Part shown: one piece after another, positions 25,172 to 33,299 of the stretch
How positions within the stretch are numbered: position 1 is the first letter of the stretch
Layout: each line of letters begins with the position of its first letter
NCBI GenBank assembly: GCA_002337455.1
Contig: DDGC01000002.1
Coordinates: 149,447 to 213,446 of the forward strand
Reading direction: 5' to 3'
From: Rhizobiales bacterium UBA1912
GTDB lineage: Bacteria; Pseudomonadota; Alphaproteobacteria; Rhizobiales; Devosiaceae
Length of the DNA: 64,000 nt
The notes under the pieces: generated by a model
The model's database searches: none
The model's input: only the letters and a program-made list of their open reading frames with translations
Told to the model about the DNA's origin: nothing
Translations under genes and position numbers: made by a program

Positions 25172-26155
25172 TTATCGCCTCACCGATGCCCTGCGGCGGA
25201 CCACGTCGATCCAGACCGCGAAGATGATGACGACGCCGATCAGCACCATTTGCCAGAACGAGCTGACATTGTTGATGTTGAGCCCGTTCCTCAAAAGACC
25301 CATTATCAGCACGCCGGCGAGAACGCCGAGCACCGTACCGCGCCCGCCAAAGAACGAGGCGCCGCCGATGATGACCGCGGCGATGGCATCGAGTTCGAGC
25401 ATCAGGCCTGCATTGGGGAAGCCCGAGTCCGTGCGTCCGGCCAACAGCAGCCCGCCCAGACCGGCCATGAAGCCGGAAATCATATAGACAAGGATCAGGA
25501 CCTTATCGACATTGACGCCGGACACGCGCGCTGCCTGCGGGTTGCCGCCAATGGCGTAGATGTGCCGGCCGGTGCTGGTTTTTTCGAGAAAGAACCACAG
25601 CCCGACAGCGCAGACCGCGACCACGATCAGACTGGCCGGAATGCCGGCGGGCGGTGCGAGAAAGCCGAGATCGTAATAGGCCTGGCCCAGATAGCGCACC
25701 TCGTCCTGCAGCCCGGAAATCGGGGCGCCATTGGTCACGAGGTATGCGATGCCGCGCACTGCGTTTAGCGTGCCTAACGTCATAATGAAGGGGTGTGGGA
25801 GCTTGAGCCATGTCAGGCCCACCCCGTTGACCAGCCCCACGGCGATACCGACGAGCGGGCCGACCATCAGGACGAGCGGCCAGGGCAGCCCGGCGCGGCT
25901 GGCGAGGGCCAGAGTGACCATCGAGAGCGCCATTGTCGAGCCGACCGAAAGGTCGATACCTGCAGTGACGATCACCACGAACATGCCCAGCGCAACCAGC
26001 GCCAGGGTGGCGTTCTGCTTGAGGATGTTGGTGAGGTTCTGGGGCGTTAGAAACACCTCGGGGCGCGAGAGGGCGATGACCACCATCATCACGATCACGA
26101 CGAGCACGATGCCGTAGGTTTCAAGGAACTTCGAGAGTTTGGGATTGTAGAACAT
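25172..26155 (-). CDS. Sugar/inositol ABC transporter permease
   Basis: A 327-residue RbsC-family permease with about ten helices. The family motifs GIDLSVGSTMAL (about 67-78) and the EAA-like region RHIYAIGGNPQAARVSG are present. It sits between its ATPase (13 bp away) and binding protein (80 bp away). IatP-like for inositol by context. Confidence 0.9.
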   Translation of the reverse strand: MFYNPKLSKFLETYGIVLVVIVMMVVIALSRPEVFLTPQNLTNILKQNATLALVALGMFVVIVTAGIDLSVGSTMALSMVTLALASRAGLPWPLVLMVGPLVGIAVGLVNGVGLTWLKLPHPFIMTLGTLNAVRGIAYLVTNGAPISGLQDEVRYLGQAYYDLGFLAPPAGIPASLIVVAVCAVGLWFFLEKTSTGRHIYAIGGNPQAARVSGVNVDKVLILVYMISGFMAGLGGLLLAGRTDSGFPNAGLMLELDAIAAVIIGGASFFGGRGTVLGVLAGVLIMGLLRNGLNINNVSSFWQMVLIGVVIIFAVWIDVVRRRASVRR

Positions 26156-26168
26156 TGCGCGCCCTCCC

Positions 26169-26954
26169 CTAGTTCAGCCTGTCATGGGCAAGGGATTCAG
26201 TGTGTCCCTTGGTGCCCATGATCCAGCCGATGACCTCGTTGCGGGAGGTGTCCTTGAGTTGGCTCTCGGCGAAGTTGGCGCCCTGATAGAGGGCCATGAC
26301 GCGGTCGCAGCAGTAGAAGATATCGTCCATGCGGTGAGAGATGACGATCACGGCAACACCATGATCTTTCAGCCTTTTGATGAGGTCGAGCACCTTGCCG
26401 ACCTCCTTGATGGCCAGCGCCGCAGTCGGCTCGTCCATGATGACGAGTTGGGCGTCGAACGCCGTGGCACGGGCAATGGCCACCGCCTGACGCTGACCGC
26501 CGGATAGATCCTCGGTGTTCTGGGACACCGACTTGACGTGGATATGGAGGTTGTCGAGATGGGTCTGGGCCATCTCGCGGGCCTGTTTATGATCGATGAT
26601 GGTCAACGGCCCGAACCTTCTGCCCGGCTCGCGGCCCATATAGATGTTTTCGTAAATGGGCATGTTTCCGGCCAGCGCGAAGTCCTGATAGACCATCTCG
26701 ATGCCCTTGCCGCGGGCGTCCTTGGGGCTGGAAAAATGGACGGGGTGGCCATCGAAAATCAGCTCGCCCTTTGAGGGCTGATAGAGGCCCGAAAGGATTT
26801 TCATGAGCGTGGACTTGCCCGCGCCATTGTCCCCCACGACCCCCAGAACCTCGCCGTGATCGACGTGGAAATTGACGTCGTCCAGCGCGGTGATGGCGCC
26901 GAAATATTTGGCGATTCCGCGCGCTTCGAGAAGTGCCGTACCGGTGGCGGCCAT
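26169..26954 (-). CDS. Sugar/inositol ABC transporter ATP-binding protein
   Basis: A 261-residue ATPase with a single nucleotide-binding domain, not the tandem two-domain form of RbsA or XylG. Walker A GDNGAGKST, signature LSGGQRQAVAIARA, Walker B LVIMDEPTAAL and switch ISHRMDD are intact. Single-domain forms of this kind are known in rhizobial FrcA-type systems. It is the first gene of the operon, and its promoter region is shared with iolR and carries the IolR-type operator at 27017. Confidence 0.9.
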   Translation of the reverse strand: MAATGTALLEARGIAKYFGAITALDDVNFHVDHGEVLGVVGDNGAGKSTLMKILSGLYQPSKGELIFDGHPVHFSSPKDARGKGIEMVYQDFALAGNMPIYENIYMGREPGRRFGPLTIIDHKQAREMAQTHLDNLHIHVKSVSQNTEDLSGGQRQAVAIARATAFDAQLVIMDEPTAALAIKEVGKVLDLIKRLKDHGVAVIVISHRMDDIFYCCDRVMALYQGANFAESQLKDTSRNEVIGWIMGTKGHTESLAHDRLN

Positions 26955-27016
26955 GTCCCTCTCCCCTCCTCTTGCACAAGCAAAAATAGAACGCCTGATG
27001 CACTATTTATATTTGT

Positions 27017-27030
27017 GGAATGTTTATTCC
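27017..27030. promoter_or_regulatory. IolR-type operator between ABC operon and iolR
   Basis: A GGAA-TGTTTA-TTCC palindrome, extended by one base on each side (T/A) to TGGAAT-GTTT-ATTCCA. GGAA-N6-TTCC is the motif I recall for RpiR-type IolR of Sinorhizobium. It lies 63 bp before the ATPase ATG and 181 bp before iolR. Confidence 0.75.
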
Positions 27031-27210
27031 ATTTCGTGCAGAATGCGTCAAGGCCCAATCGAACCGCGCCGGGGAAAAATCGGTGCGGTTTGCGGGCGAA
27101 ACGGCGATCGGTGGCGCCATTTTGGAAAAAACCGGCAAATGCCGGGGACAATGAAGGGGCGAGTATAGATGGACCGGGCCCGCAGAGGATAAGGATAGGA
27201 GAAACCGAGC

Positions 27211-28074
27211 ATGGGGCGTTCCAAAGCGATGGACAGCACAGAGCAGAACGATGTGCCGCGCGATTTCGCGGCGCTGCGCGAACGCGTGCTGGAGCGCTGG
27301 GAGGAACTGCCGCGCCGGCTGACCCAGGTGGCCGAATATGCTCTCAACAATCCCGACGAGATCGCGTTTGGCACCGCGGCATCGATCGCGGCCAAGGCCC
27401 ATGTGCAGCCCTCGACGCTGGTGCGGTTTTCCCAGGCGCTGGGCTATCAGGGATTTTCGGGGCTGCAGGAGGTGTTCCGCTCGCGGCTGCGCGACCAGGT
27501 GCTGGGCTATGACGAGCGCATGGCGCAATTGCGCGAACATGACGCGGGCTCTCCCCGCCCCTCGATGATCCTTGAGGGGTTTGCGGAAGCCTCGCTGCGC
27601 TCGATCTCTGCCCTGACCTCGCGACACGATCCGGCGGTGTTCGAGAAGGCGCTCGATGCGCTCGAAAACGCCGAGACGATCTACCTGATCGGCTTGCGGC
27701 GCTCGTTTCCGGTGACCTCATACATGGCCTATGCCATGGGCAAGCTGGGCATAAGGACCATCCTGATCGATGCCGTGGCCGGGCTGGCGGCCGAGCAGGC
27801 CAATTTCGCGAGCGACAGGGACGCGGCGCTGGCCATCAGCTTTACGCCCTATGCCAGCGAGACGGTGGCGCTGACGACGCAGGTGCGTGAAGCGGGCACC
27901 AAGGTGGTGGCGATCACCGATTCCATCTTTTCGCCCCTGGCCTCGCAGGCCGAAGCGTGGTTCGAGGTGGCCGAGGCCGATTTCGAGGGCTTTCGTTCAA
28001 TGAGCGCCAGCATGACGCTGGCCATGGCGCTTACTGTGGCGCTGGCCGACCGGCGCAAGGCCAAGGGGGGATAG
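27211..28074 (+). CDS. iolR: RpiR-family regulator, probable inositol repressor IolR
   Basis: A 287-residue MurR/RpiR regulator. An N-terminal HTH_6 domain (about 12-88) has the segment IAAKAHVQPSTLVRFSQALGY, and a SIS sugar-phosphate-binding domain (about 130-270) contains YLIGLRRSFPVT and ISFTPYASETV. IolR of rhizobia and Brucella belongs to this family and responds to an inositol catabolite. The identity is supported by the neighbouring transporter, the iol genes 3 kb on, and matching operators at both promoters. Confidence 0.85.
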   Translation: MGRSKAMDSTEQNDVPRDFAALRERVLERWEELPRRLTQVAEYALNNPDEIAFGTAASIAAKAHVQPSTLVRFSQALGYQGFSGLQEVFRSRLRDQVLGYDERMAQLREHDAGSPRPSMILEGFAEASLRSISALTSRHDPAVFEKALDALENAETIYLIGLRRSFPVTSYMAYAMGKLGIRTILIDAVAGLAAEQANFASDRDAALAISFTPYASETVALTTQVREAGTKVVAITDSIFSPLASQAEAWFEVAEADFEGFRSMSASMTLAMALTVALADRRKAKGG

Positions 28075-28100
28075 CGGCGGGGCCGCGGGCATCATCGGCG

Positions 28101-28142
28101 CTGCCGCTTACCGTATCCCGGATCAAGTCCGGGATGACTGTT
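28101..28142. repeat. Palindromic repeat (CCCGG-stem type)
   Basis: Core CCCGGATCAAGTCCGGG preceded by CTGCCG and followed by ATGAC, matching other copies at 35171, 35299, 35681, 36838 and 40839. It lies between iolR and the convergent Rrf2 gene and could also act as a weak bidirectional terminator. Confidence 0.75.
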
Positions 28143-28167
28143 GTAGATTGAACCCGTGAGGGGCACT

Positions 28168-28617
28168 CTAGCCGCGGCGCTCACCGGCGGGAACGGCGGC
28201 CATGCCTTCCTCGAAATCGGCGCGCAAATCGGCAAGGGTCATCGATCCGAACTGTTCAACGATCATCGCCTCGGCGGCAGCCAGCGTATCGCCGATGCGT
28301 GCGTTGACGGACCTTTCGATGATGCATTTGGGGTCGTCATTGGCCATACCGAGCGCAAACATTTCGGGCGAACCGAGCGCGCGGTAAATATCGGCCATGG
28401 TAAGATCTTCAAGCGGAACGGCGAGCTCCCAGCCGCCATTGTGCCCCTTGGACGAGGTGACATAGCCCGCCTCGCGCAGGCCCGCCATTGTGCGGCGCAC
28501 GACCACGGGGTTTGTCGAGAGCATTTTCGCGATGGTTTCTGATGTCGCTGCACCCTCGAGCTTGCTCATGTGGATCAAGACATGGAGCATGCGGGAGAGC
28601 CGATTGTCGGTGCGCAT
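28168..28617 (-). CDS. Rrf2-family transcriptional regulator
   Basis: A 149-residue Rrf2 regulator with a winged helix at 1-65 (SETIAKMLSTNPVVVRRTMAG as recognition region) and a linker. The cluster of three Cys that binds iron-sulphur in IscR or NsrR is absent; only one Cys is seen (in PKCIIERSVN). It is therefore more like YwnA or CymR-type Rrf2 proteins. I use ATG 28617 with GAGG at a good distance; the frame continues upstream to 28824 without support. The target is unknown; the next gene, at 28843, is divergent. Confidence 0.88.
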   Translation of the reverse strand: MRTDNRLSRMLHVLIHMSKLEGAATSETIAKMLSTNPVVVRRTMAGLREAGYVTSSKGHNGGWELAVPLEDLTMADIYRALGSPEMFALGMANDDPKCIIERSVNARIGDTLAAAEAMIVEQFGSMTLADLRADFEEGMAAVPAGERRG

Positions 28618-28842
28618 GGGCTTTACCTCTGATCCTTGACCTAGCCCGCCGCGCCGCGCCGCGTCAATCGCGGCACCGCTTGCGCATGTTAACGCGAGGC
28701 GCAATTGTCGTGCCCTCAAGCGGGAAGTGCTGGGGCCGGGTGGCAGACTGTTCATCGACGGGGGCACTCCGACCGATCTGGCGCAACTTGAGTGAAGCGG
28801 CGACATGCCGTATCGCTGGATCAAACCGGAGGAACCCTACCC

Positions 28843-29220
28843 TTGCGCAAAGCTCTTTTCGCCGCCAGCATCGCCGTTTCGGCCTGGCTGTCGCCAGTGG
28901 GCGCGGCGATGGCCGAGACGCTGACGTTGGACATCGAGGACGCGGCCATGGTGGTCGATAATCAGACAGACCGACCCACCCTCCATATTCATTTGAACGC
29001 GCAATCGGCCAAAATGTTTGGCGATCTAACGATACGCCACATATCCTCAGTGGTTGAGGTCTCGCTGGAGGGCAAGGTTTTGACCTCCCCACGCATACAA
29101 TCGCCCATTCTGGAGGGGTCGCTGCAGATTACCGGCGACTTTTCCGAAGCGGAGGTCGAGGCCATGGTAGAGCGGATCAATTCGGGTGCCCAGCTTGAAG
29201 TGCGGGTGGTTGACGAGTAG
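28843..29220 (+). CDS. Small secreted protein resembling a SecD P1-head fragment
   Basis: I place the start at TTG 28843 because GGAGG lies 10 bases upstream and the frame then opens with a clean Sec signal peptide (LRKALFAASIAVSAWLSP to AMAE). The 100-residue mature part, with HLNAQSAKMFGDLT, VSLEGKVLTSPRIQSPILEG and ITGDFSEAEVEAM, resembles the SecD/SecDF P1-head subdomain but lacks all membrane parts. It would be a free periplasmic protein about 125 residues long. Function unknown. It faces away from the Rrf2 gene. Confidence 0.75.
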   Translation: MRKALFAASIAVSAWLSPVGAAMAETLTLDIEDAAMVVDNQTDRPTLHIHLNAQSAKMFGDLTIRHISSVVEVSLEGKVLTSPRIQSPILEGSLQITGDFSEAEVEAMVERINSGAQLEVRVVDE

Positions 29221-29416
29221 GCCATCGGGGCCGCGCCGGGTCGTGTTGTATCGGCGGCACACCCAAATTTGATTGTTTTTCAATGCCATTGCGCCTTGGA
29301 ACGAAGCGGAGCGGGCTACGTTCGGTCACCGCGGGGAAACGAAGCTGGCTTTTTCGGAAACGGCCAATGTGCAGATTTCGAGACAAGTCCAGCCGTCAAA
29401 CCAACGGAGACTAACA

Positions 29417-30079
29417 ATGAAAAACGCTCTTGCAAAAACGATCCTGGCGACAACTGCCGGGCTTTTGATGACCGGCACCGCACTGGCGCAGACCGCCACG
29501 GCCACCGCCACCACCGACCTCAACATCCGCTCGGGCCCCGGCCCGCAGTTCGAGACCGTCGGCGTGATCGCCTCGGGCGACAGCGCCACAGTGAACGGTT
29601 GCGTCACGGATTCGATGTGGTGCGAAATCGATTATGGCGGCACTGTCGGCTTTGCCTATTCAGACTATCTGACCGTGCAGGGCCAGGCCCAGGGTGAAGC
29701 CATCGTCCTGACAGAACGCCCGCCTGAACTGGTTGGCGTTGCCGAACCCTCCACCACAGCCAATTCGACGGTGACCGGCGCTGCCGGCGGTGCGATTGCC
29801 GGTGCGTTGATCGGCGGGCCCGTGGGTGCCGCGATCGGCGCCGGGCTGGGCGCAACGACCGGCGTGGTTGTCGATCCGCCGGAAAGCGCACGCACCTATG
29901 TGACGTCCAACCCCATGGAGCCAGTCTATCTCGAAGGCGAAGTGGTGGTGGGCGCCCAGGTGCCTGACACGGTAACGGTTCAGCCTATTCCCGAGTATGA
30001 CTATGAATACGTCTATATCAACGGCCAGCCGGTGTTGATCGACCCGGCCAACCGGCAAATCGTCCACATCTTCCGCTAA
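29417..30079 (+). CDS. SH3-domain / glycine-zipper / DUF1236 envelope protein
   Basis: A 220-residue exported protein. Signal peptide 1-25 ends in ALAQ. A bacterial SH3 domain (about 32-90) starts LNIRSGPGPQFETVGVI. A glycine-zipper stretch (about 120-150, GGAIAGALIGGPVGAAIGAG) suggests membrane insertion or stacking. The C-terminal DUF1236-like module ends in GQPVLIDPANRQIVHIFR. SH3-plus-DUF1236 proteins are common and uncharacterised in Hyphomicrobiales; a cell-wall contact role is plausible. The start has GGAG at a good distance. Confidence 0.85.
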   Translation: MKNALAKTILATTAGLLMTGTALAQTATATATTDLNIRSGPGPQFETVGVIASGDSATVNGCVTDSMWCEIDYGGTVGFAYSDYLTVQGQAQGEAIVLTERPPELVGVAEPSTTANSTVTGAAGGAIAGALIGGPVGAAIGAGLGATTGVVVDPPESARTYVTSNPMEPVYLEGEVVVGAQVPDTVTVQPIPEYDYEYVYINGQPVLIDPANRQIVHIFR

Positions 30080-30099
30080 AGGCTGAAGAGTTGGAACAG

Positions 30100-30129
30100 A
30101 AAGGGCGGCCCGGCGGGTCGCCCTTTTTT
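30100..30129 (+). terminator. Intrinsic terminator after the SH3/DUF1236 gene
   Basis: AAAGGGCG (30100-30107) pairs with CGCCCTTT (30119-30126), extended inward by GC pairs, followed by TTT. It also lies just past the end of convergent iolG. Confidence 0.85.
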
Positions 30130-30139
30130 ATCGCCCATC

Positions 30140-31132
30140 TTATCTGACGGTGACCACCTGCCCCGTGCTTAAGCTTTCGCTTGCGGCTTCGGCCAGTTTC
30201 TGGGCCATCAGACCGTCATGGCCCGAGGCGCGGGGCGCCTCGCCCTTTTCCAGAAAATCGAGGAACTTGTGGATCTCGGCGGTGTAAGCTGCCTGGTAGC
30301 GCTCCACGAAGGAAAAGGGGATCTTGTCGGCGATCCACCCGCCCTCGTTCGCCAATTCAACTGTGGTGTCGTGGATATTGGCGGCGCGCAAAAGCCCTTT
30401 GGAACCATGCACTTCGATGCGCTGATCGTGGCCGTAGGTGGCGCGGCGGGAATTTGTGATGACGACGATCTTGCCCGACGCCGTCTGCATCTGGACGCTC
30501 GCGGTGTCGATATCGCCGGCCTTGCCGATCTCGGGATCGGTGAGGACGCCGCCCAGGGCGTGGACGGTGACGGGTTCCTCATCGCCCAGAAGGAAGCGGG
30601 CCATGTCGAAATCGTGGATCATCATATCGCGGTAGAGGCCCCCAGAGCGCCCGATATAGGAGACCGGCGGCGCCGATGGGTCGCGGCAAATGATGGTGAT
30701 GATTTCGGGATCGCCGATTTCGCCCGAGCGCAGGCGCTTTTCAAGGAACGCAAAGTTTGGATCGTAGCGGCGATGAAAGCCGATCATTAAAGGAACGCCG
30801 GCTTTTTCAACGACTTGCAGGCAAGCTTCGATCCGCTCGACCGACAGGGAAACCGGCTTTTCGCATAGGATTGCCTTGCCAGCGCGGGCGGCCTGTTCGA
30901 TCAGATCGGCATGGGTGTCGGTGGGGGTGGCGATGAGGATGGCATCGACGTCCGAGGCGGCGATGATCTCTTCGACCGAGCCGGTCCTGGCGCCAACGAT
31001 TCCGGCCAGTTTTTGCGCAGCTTCGGGCATGGCGTCGGCGATGTAAGCGACCGAGGCCCGACCCGACGATGCTATGGCGCGGGCGTGGACATTGCCGATG
31101 CGGCCTGCTCCCAAGATTCCGAAACGCAGCAT
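30140..31132 (-). CDS. iolG: Inositol 2-dehydrogenase IolG
   Basis: A 330-residue Gfo/Idh/MocA enzyme that oxidises myo-inositol to 2-keto-myo-inositol with NAD. The Rossmann motif GILGAGRIGNVHA starts at residue 5, CEKPVSLS holds the catalytic Lys near 95, and MIHDFDMARFLLGDE carries the active-site His/Asp region. I start at ATG 31132 with a strong GGGAGGG box; a spurious extension reaches 31228. It diverges from iolC across a 253-bp region with the IolR operator, and belongs with iolCDEB functionally. Confidence 0.93.
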   Translation of the reverse strand: MLRFGILGAGRIGNVHARAIASSGRASVAYIADAMPEAAQKLAGIVGARTGSVEEIIAASDVDAILIATPTDTHADLIEQAARAGKAILCEKPVSLSVERIEACLQVVEKAGVPLMIGFHRRYDPNFAFLEKRLRSGEIGDPEIITIICRDPSAPPVSYIGRSGGLYRDMMIHDFDMARFLLGDEEPVTVHALGGVLTDPEIGKAGDIDTASVQMQTASGKIVVITNSRRATYGHDQRIEVHGSKGLLRAANIHDTTVELANEGGWIADKIPFSFVERYQAAYTAEIHKFLDFLEKGEAPRASGHDGLMAQKLAEAASESLSTGQVVTVR

Positions 31133-31274
31133 GAAACCCTCCCGAAACACGCAATCAACATGGCAACATTGACTGCAAAAACTATGGACTTGAGTGATGT
31201 TGAACGCTTTGTTGCTCAACATTTGCACACCTGTCTTTTTGCGTCACCCTCCAGTGGAATGCAATCAGCAAAAT

Positions 31275-31288
31275 GGAACATATATTCC
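31275..31288. promoter_or_regulatory. IolR-type operator between iolG and iolC
   Basis: GGAA-CATATA-TTCC, a perfect match to the motif at 27017. A degenerate second copy, GGAA-TTGATG-TTTC, starts exactly 30 bp downstream (31305), about three helical turns away, so cooperative binding is possible. Confidence 0.75.
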
Positions 31289-31385
31289 GAATTGACAGAT
31301 TTTCGGAATTGATGTTTCAATTGAGGCTGATTAGAAGGGCGGCGAACAAACGTCTCGATCATAGAATTCAGGGAGGCCACGCGCC

Positions 31386-33299
31386 ATGGAAGAGAGGGAG
31401 AAGACGCTCGACGTCATCACCATCGGGCGCGCTTCGGTCGACCTTTACAGCCAGCAGATCGGTGCGCGGCTCGAGGACGCTGCGAGCTTTGCCAAATCTG
31501 TGGGCGGGTGCCCGGCCAATATCGCGATCGGTACGGCGCGGCTGGGGCTCAAATCAGCATGGCTGGGTCGCGTGGGCGACGAGGCCTTCGGGCGGTTCAT
31601 CCGGGAACAGATGGCGCGCGAGGGCGCCTCGACAGAGGGTATCATCACCGATGCCGAGCGGCTGACGGCGCTGGCCATTCTCGGCGTCGAGGACGACAAG
31701 CGCTTTCCGCTGATCTTTTATCGCGAGGACTGCGCCGACATGGCGCTGACCGAGGGCGACATCTCCGAGGACTTCATTGCGCGGGCCCGGTCGGTGCTGG
31801 TGACGGGCACGCATTTTTCGCGGCCGCACACGGCGGCGGCGCAAAAGATCGCCATGACCTTTGCCAAGGGCTATGGCGCCAAGGTGATTTTCGACATCGA
31901 TTTCCGGCCCAACCTGTGGGGGCTGGCCGGGCATGGGGCGGGCGAAGAGCGCTATGTCCGGTCCCATACGGTTTCCGAGCGCCTGAAATCCGTGCTGCCC
32001 CATTGCGACCTTGTGGTGGGCACCGAGGAAGAGATCCTGATCGGCTCAGGGGAAGCCGACCTGGATGCCGCGCTCAGGGCGATCAGACAGGTCTCCTCCG
32101 CCGTGATCGTCCTGAAGCGCGGCCCTATGGGCTGCATCGTCTATGACGGGGTCATTCCCGAAAACATCGAAGACGGGATCGTAGGCGAAGGATTTCCCAT
32201 CGAGGTTTACAACACGCTGGGGGCCGGGGACGCCTTCATGAGCGGGTTTTTGCGCGGCTGGCTCACCGGAGAACCGCTGGAAACCTGCGCAACATGGGCC
32301 AATGCCTGCGGGGCGTTTGCGGTGTCACGGCTGTTGTGTTCGCCGGAAATCCCGAGCTTTGAGGAACTGAGCCATTTCCTCGAGCATGGCAGCGCGCGCA
32401 GGGCGCTGCGCAAGGATGCGGCGCTCAACCATATTCACTGGGTGACGACAGGGCGACGGCGCGATTATCCAACGGTGAGGGCACTGGCCATCGACCATCG
32501 GGGGCAACTCGAGGGGATGGCGGACAAGGTGGGGGCGGATCGGGACGCGATCGCCGGTTTCAAGCTGCTGGCCGTCGAGGCCGCGGCCAGAGTAGCGGAC
32601 GGGCGCGACGGGTTCGGGATGCTGCTCGATGACAAATACGGCCGCGCTGCGCTGTTTGCGGCGGCAAAGCAACCCAATTTCTGGATCGGGCGGCCGGTGG
32701 AACTGCCGGGATCGCGGCCGCTAAAGTTCGAGTTTTCACAGGACATGGGCAGCCGGCTGATCGAGTGGCCGGTCGATCATTGCATCAAGTGCCTTGCGTT
32801 TTTCCATCCCGACGACCCCGACGACATGCGGCTCGAACAGATCGAAAAGCTGGGCGCGCTCTACGATGCGGCGCGCAGCGTGGGGCGCGAGCTGCTTATC
32901 GAGATCATCGCGGGCAAGAACGGGCCTCTGGAGGCCGATACTGTGCCGCGGATTCTGACCGAGCTGTATTCGGCGGGGCTCCAGCCCGACTGGTGGAAGC
33001 TCGAGCCGCAGGCCGATGCGGCGGCGTGGACGCTGATCGACGAGACGATTGCGGCCAACGACCCCTGGTGCCGCGGCGTTGTGCTTTTGGGGCTCGACGC
33101 GCCCGCCGAAGAGCTGGAAGCGGCCTTCAAGGCGACGGCGGGATCGGCGACGGTGAAAGGCTTTGCCGTGGGGCGGACGATCTTTGCCAGCGCGGCGGAA
33201 AAATGGTTGGCTGGGGAGATGGACGATAAAGAGGCGGTGGCCGATATGGCCGGACGGTTCAGCGCGCTGGTGGATGCGTGGGAGGCGCGGGGGCAATGA
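31386..33299 (+). CDS. iolC: 5-dehydro-2-deoxygluconokinase IolC fused to DUF2090 aldolase-like domain
   Basis: A 637-residue two-domain protein. Residues 1-330 are a PfkB kinase with KSVGGCPANIAIGTARLG near the start and the catalytic NTLGAGDAFMSGF motif, phosphorylating 5-dehydro-2-deoxygluconate. Residues about 345-637 are the DUF2090 domain (TIM-barrel, class I aldolase-like), with LAIDHRGQLEGMADK at its start. The fused form is usual in Hyphomicrobiales and may add the IolJ aldolase step. It overlaps iolD by 4 bp (ATGA). GGGAGG precedes the ATG. Confidence 0.94.
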   Translation: MEEREKTLDVITIGRASVDLYSQQIGARLEDAASFAKSVGGCPANIAIGTARLGLKSAWLGRVGDEAFGRFIREQMAREGASTEGIITDAERLTALAILGVEDDKRFPLIFYREDCADMALTEGDISEDFIARARSVLVTGTHFSRPHTAAAQKIAMTFAKGYGAKVIFDIDFRPNLWGLAGHGAGEERYVRSHTVSERLKSVLPHCDLVVGTEEEILIGSGEADLDAALRAIRQVSSAVIVLKRGPMGCIVYDGVIPENIEDGIVGEGFPIEVYNTLGAGDAFMSGFLRGWLTGEPLETCATWANACGAFAVSRLLCSPEIPSFEELSHFLEHGSARRALRKDAALNHIHWVTTGRRRDYPTVRALAIDHRGQLEGMADKVGADRDAIAGFKLLAVEAAARVADGRDGFGMLLDDKYGRAALFAAAKQPNFWIGRPVELPGSRPLKFEFSQDMGSRLIEWPVDHCIKCLAFFHPDDPDDMRLEQIEKLGALYDAARSVGRELLIEIIAGKNGPLEADTVPRILTELYSAGLQPDWWKLEPQADAAAWTLIDETIAANDPWCRGVVLLGLDAPAEELEAAFKATAGSATVKGFAVGRTIFASAAEKWLAGEMDDKEAVADMAGRFSALVDAWEARGQ

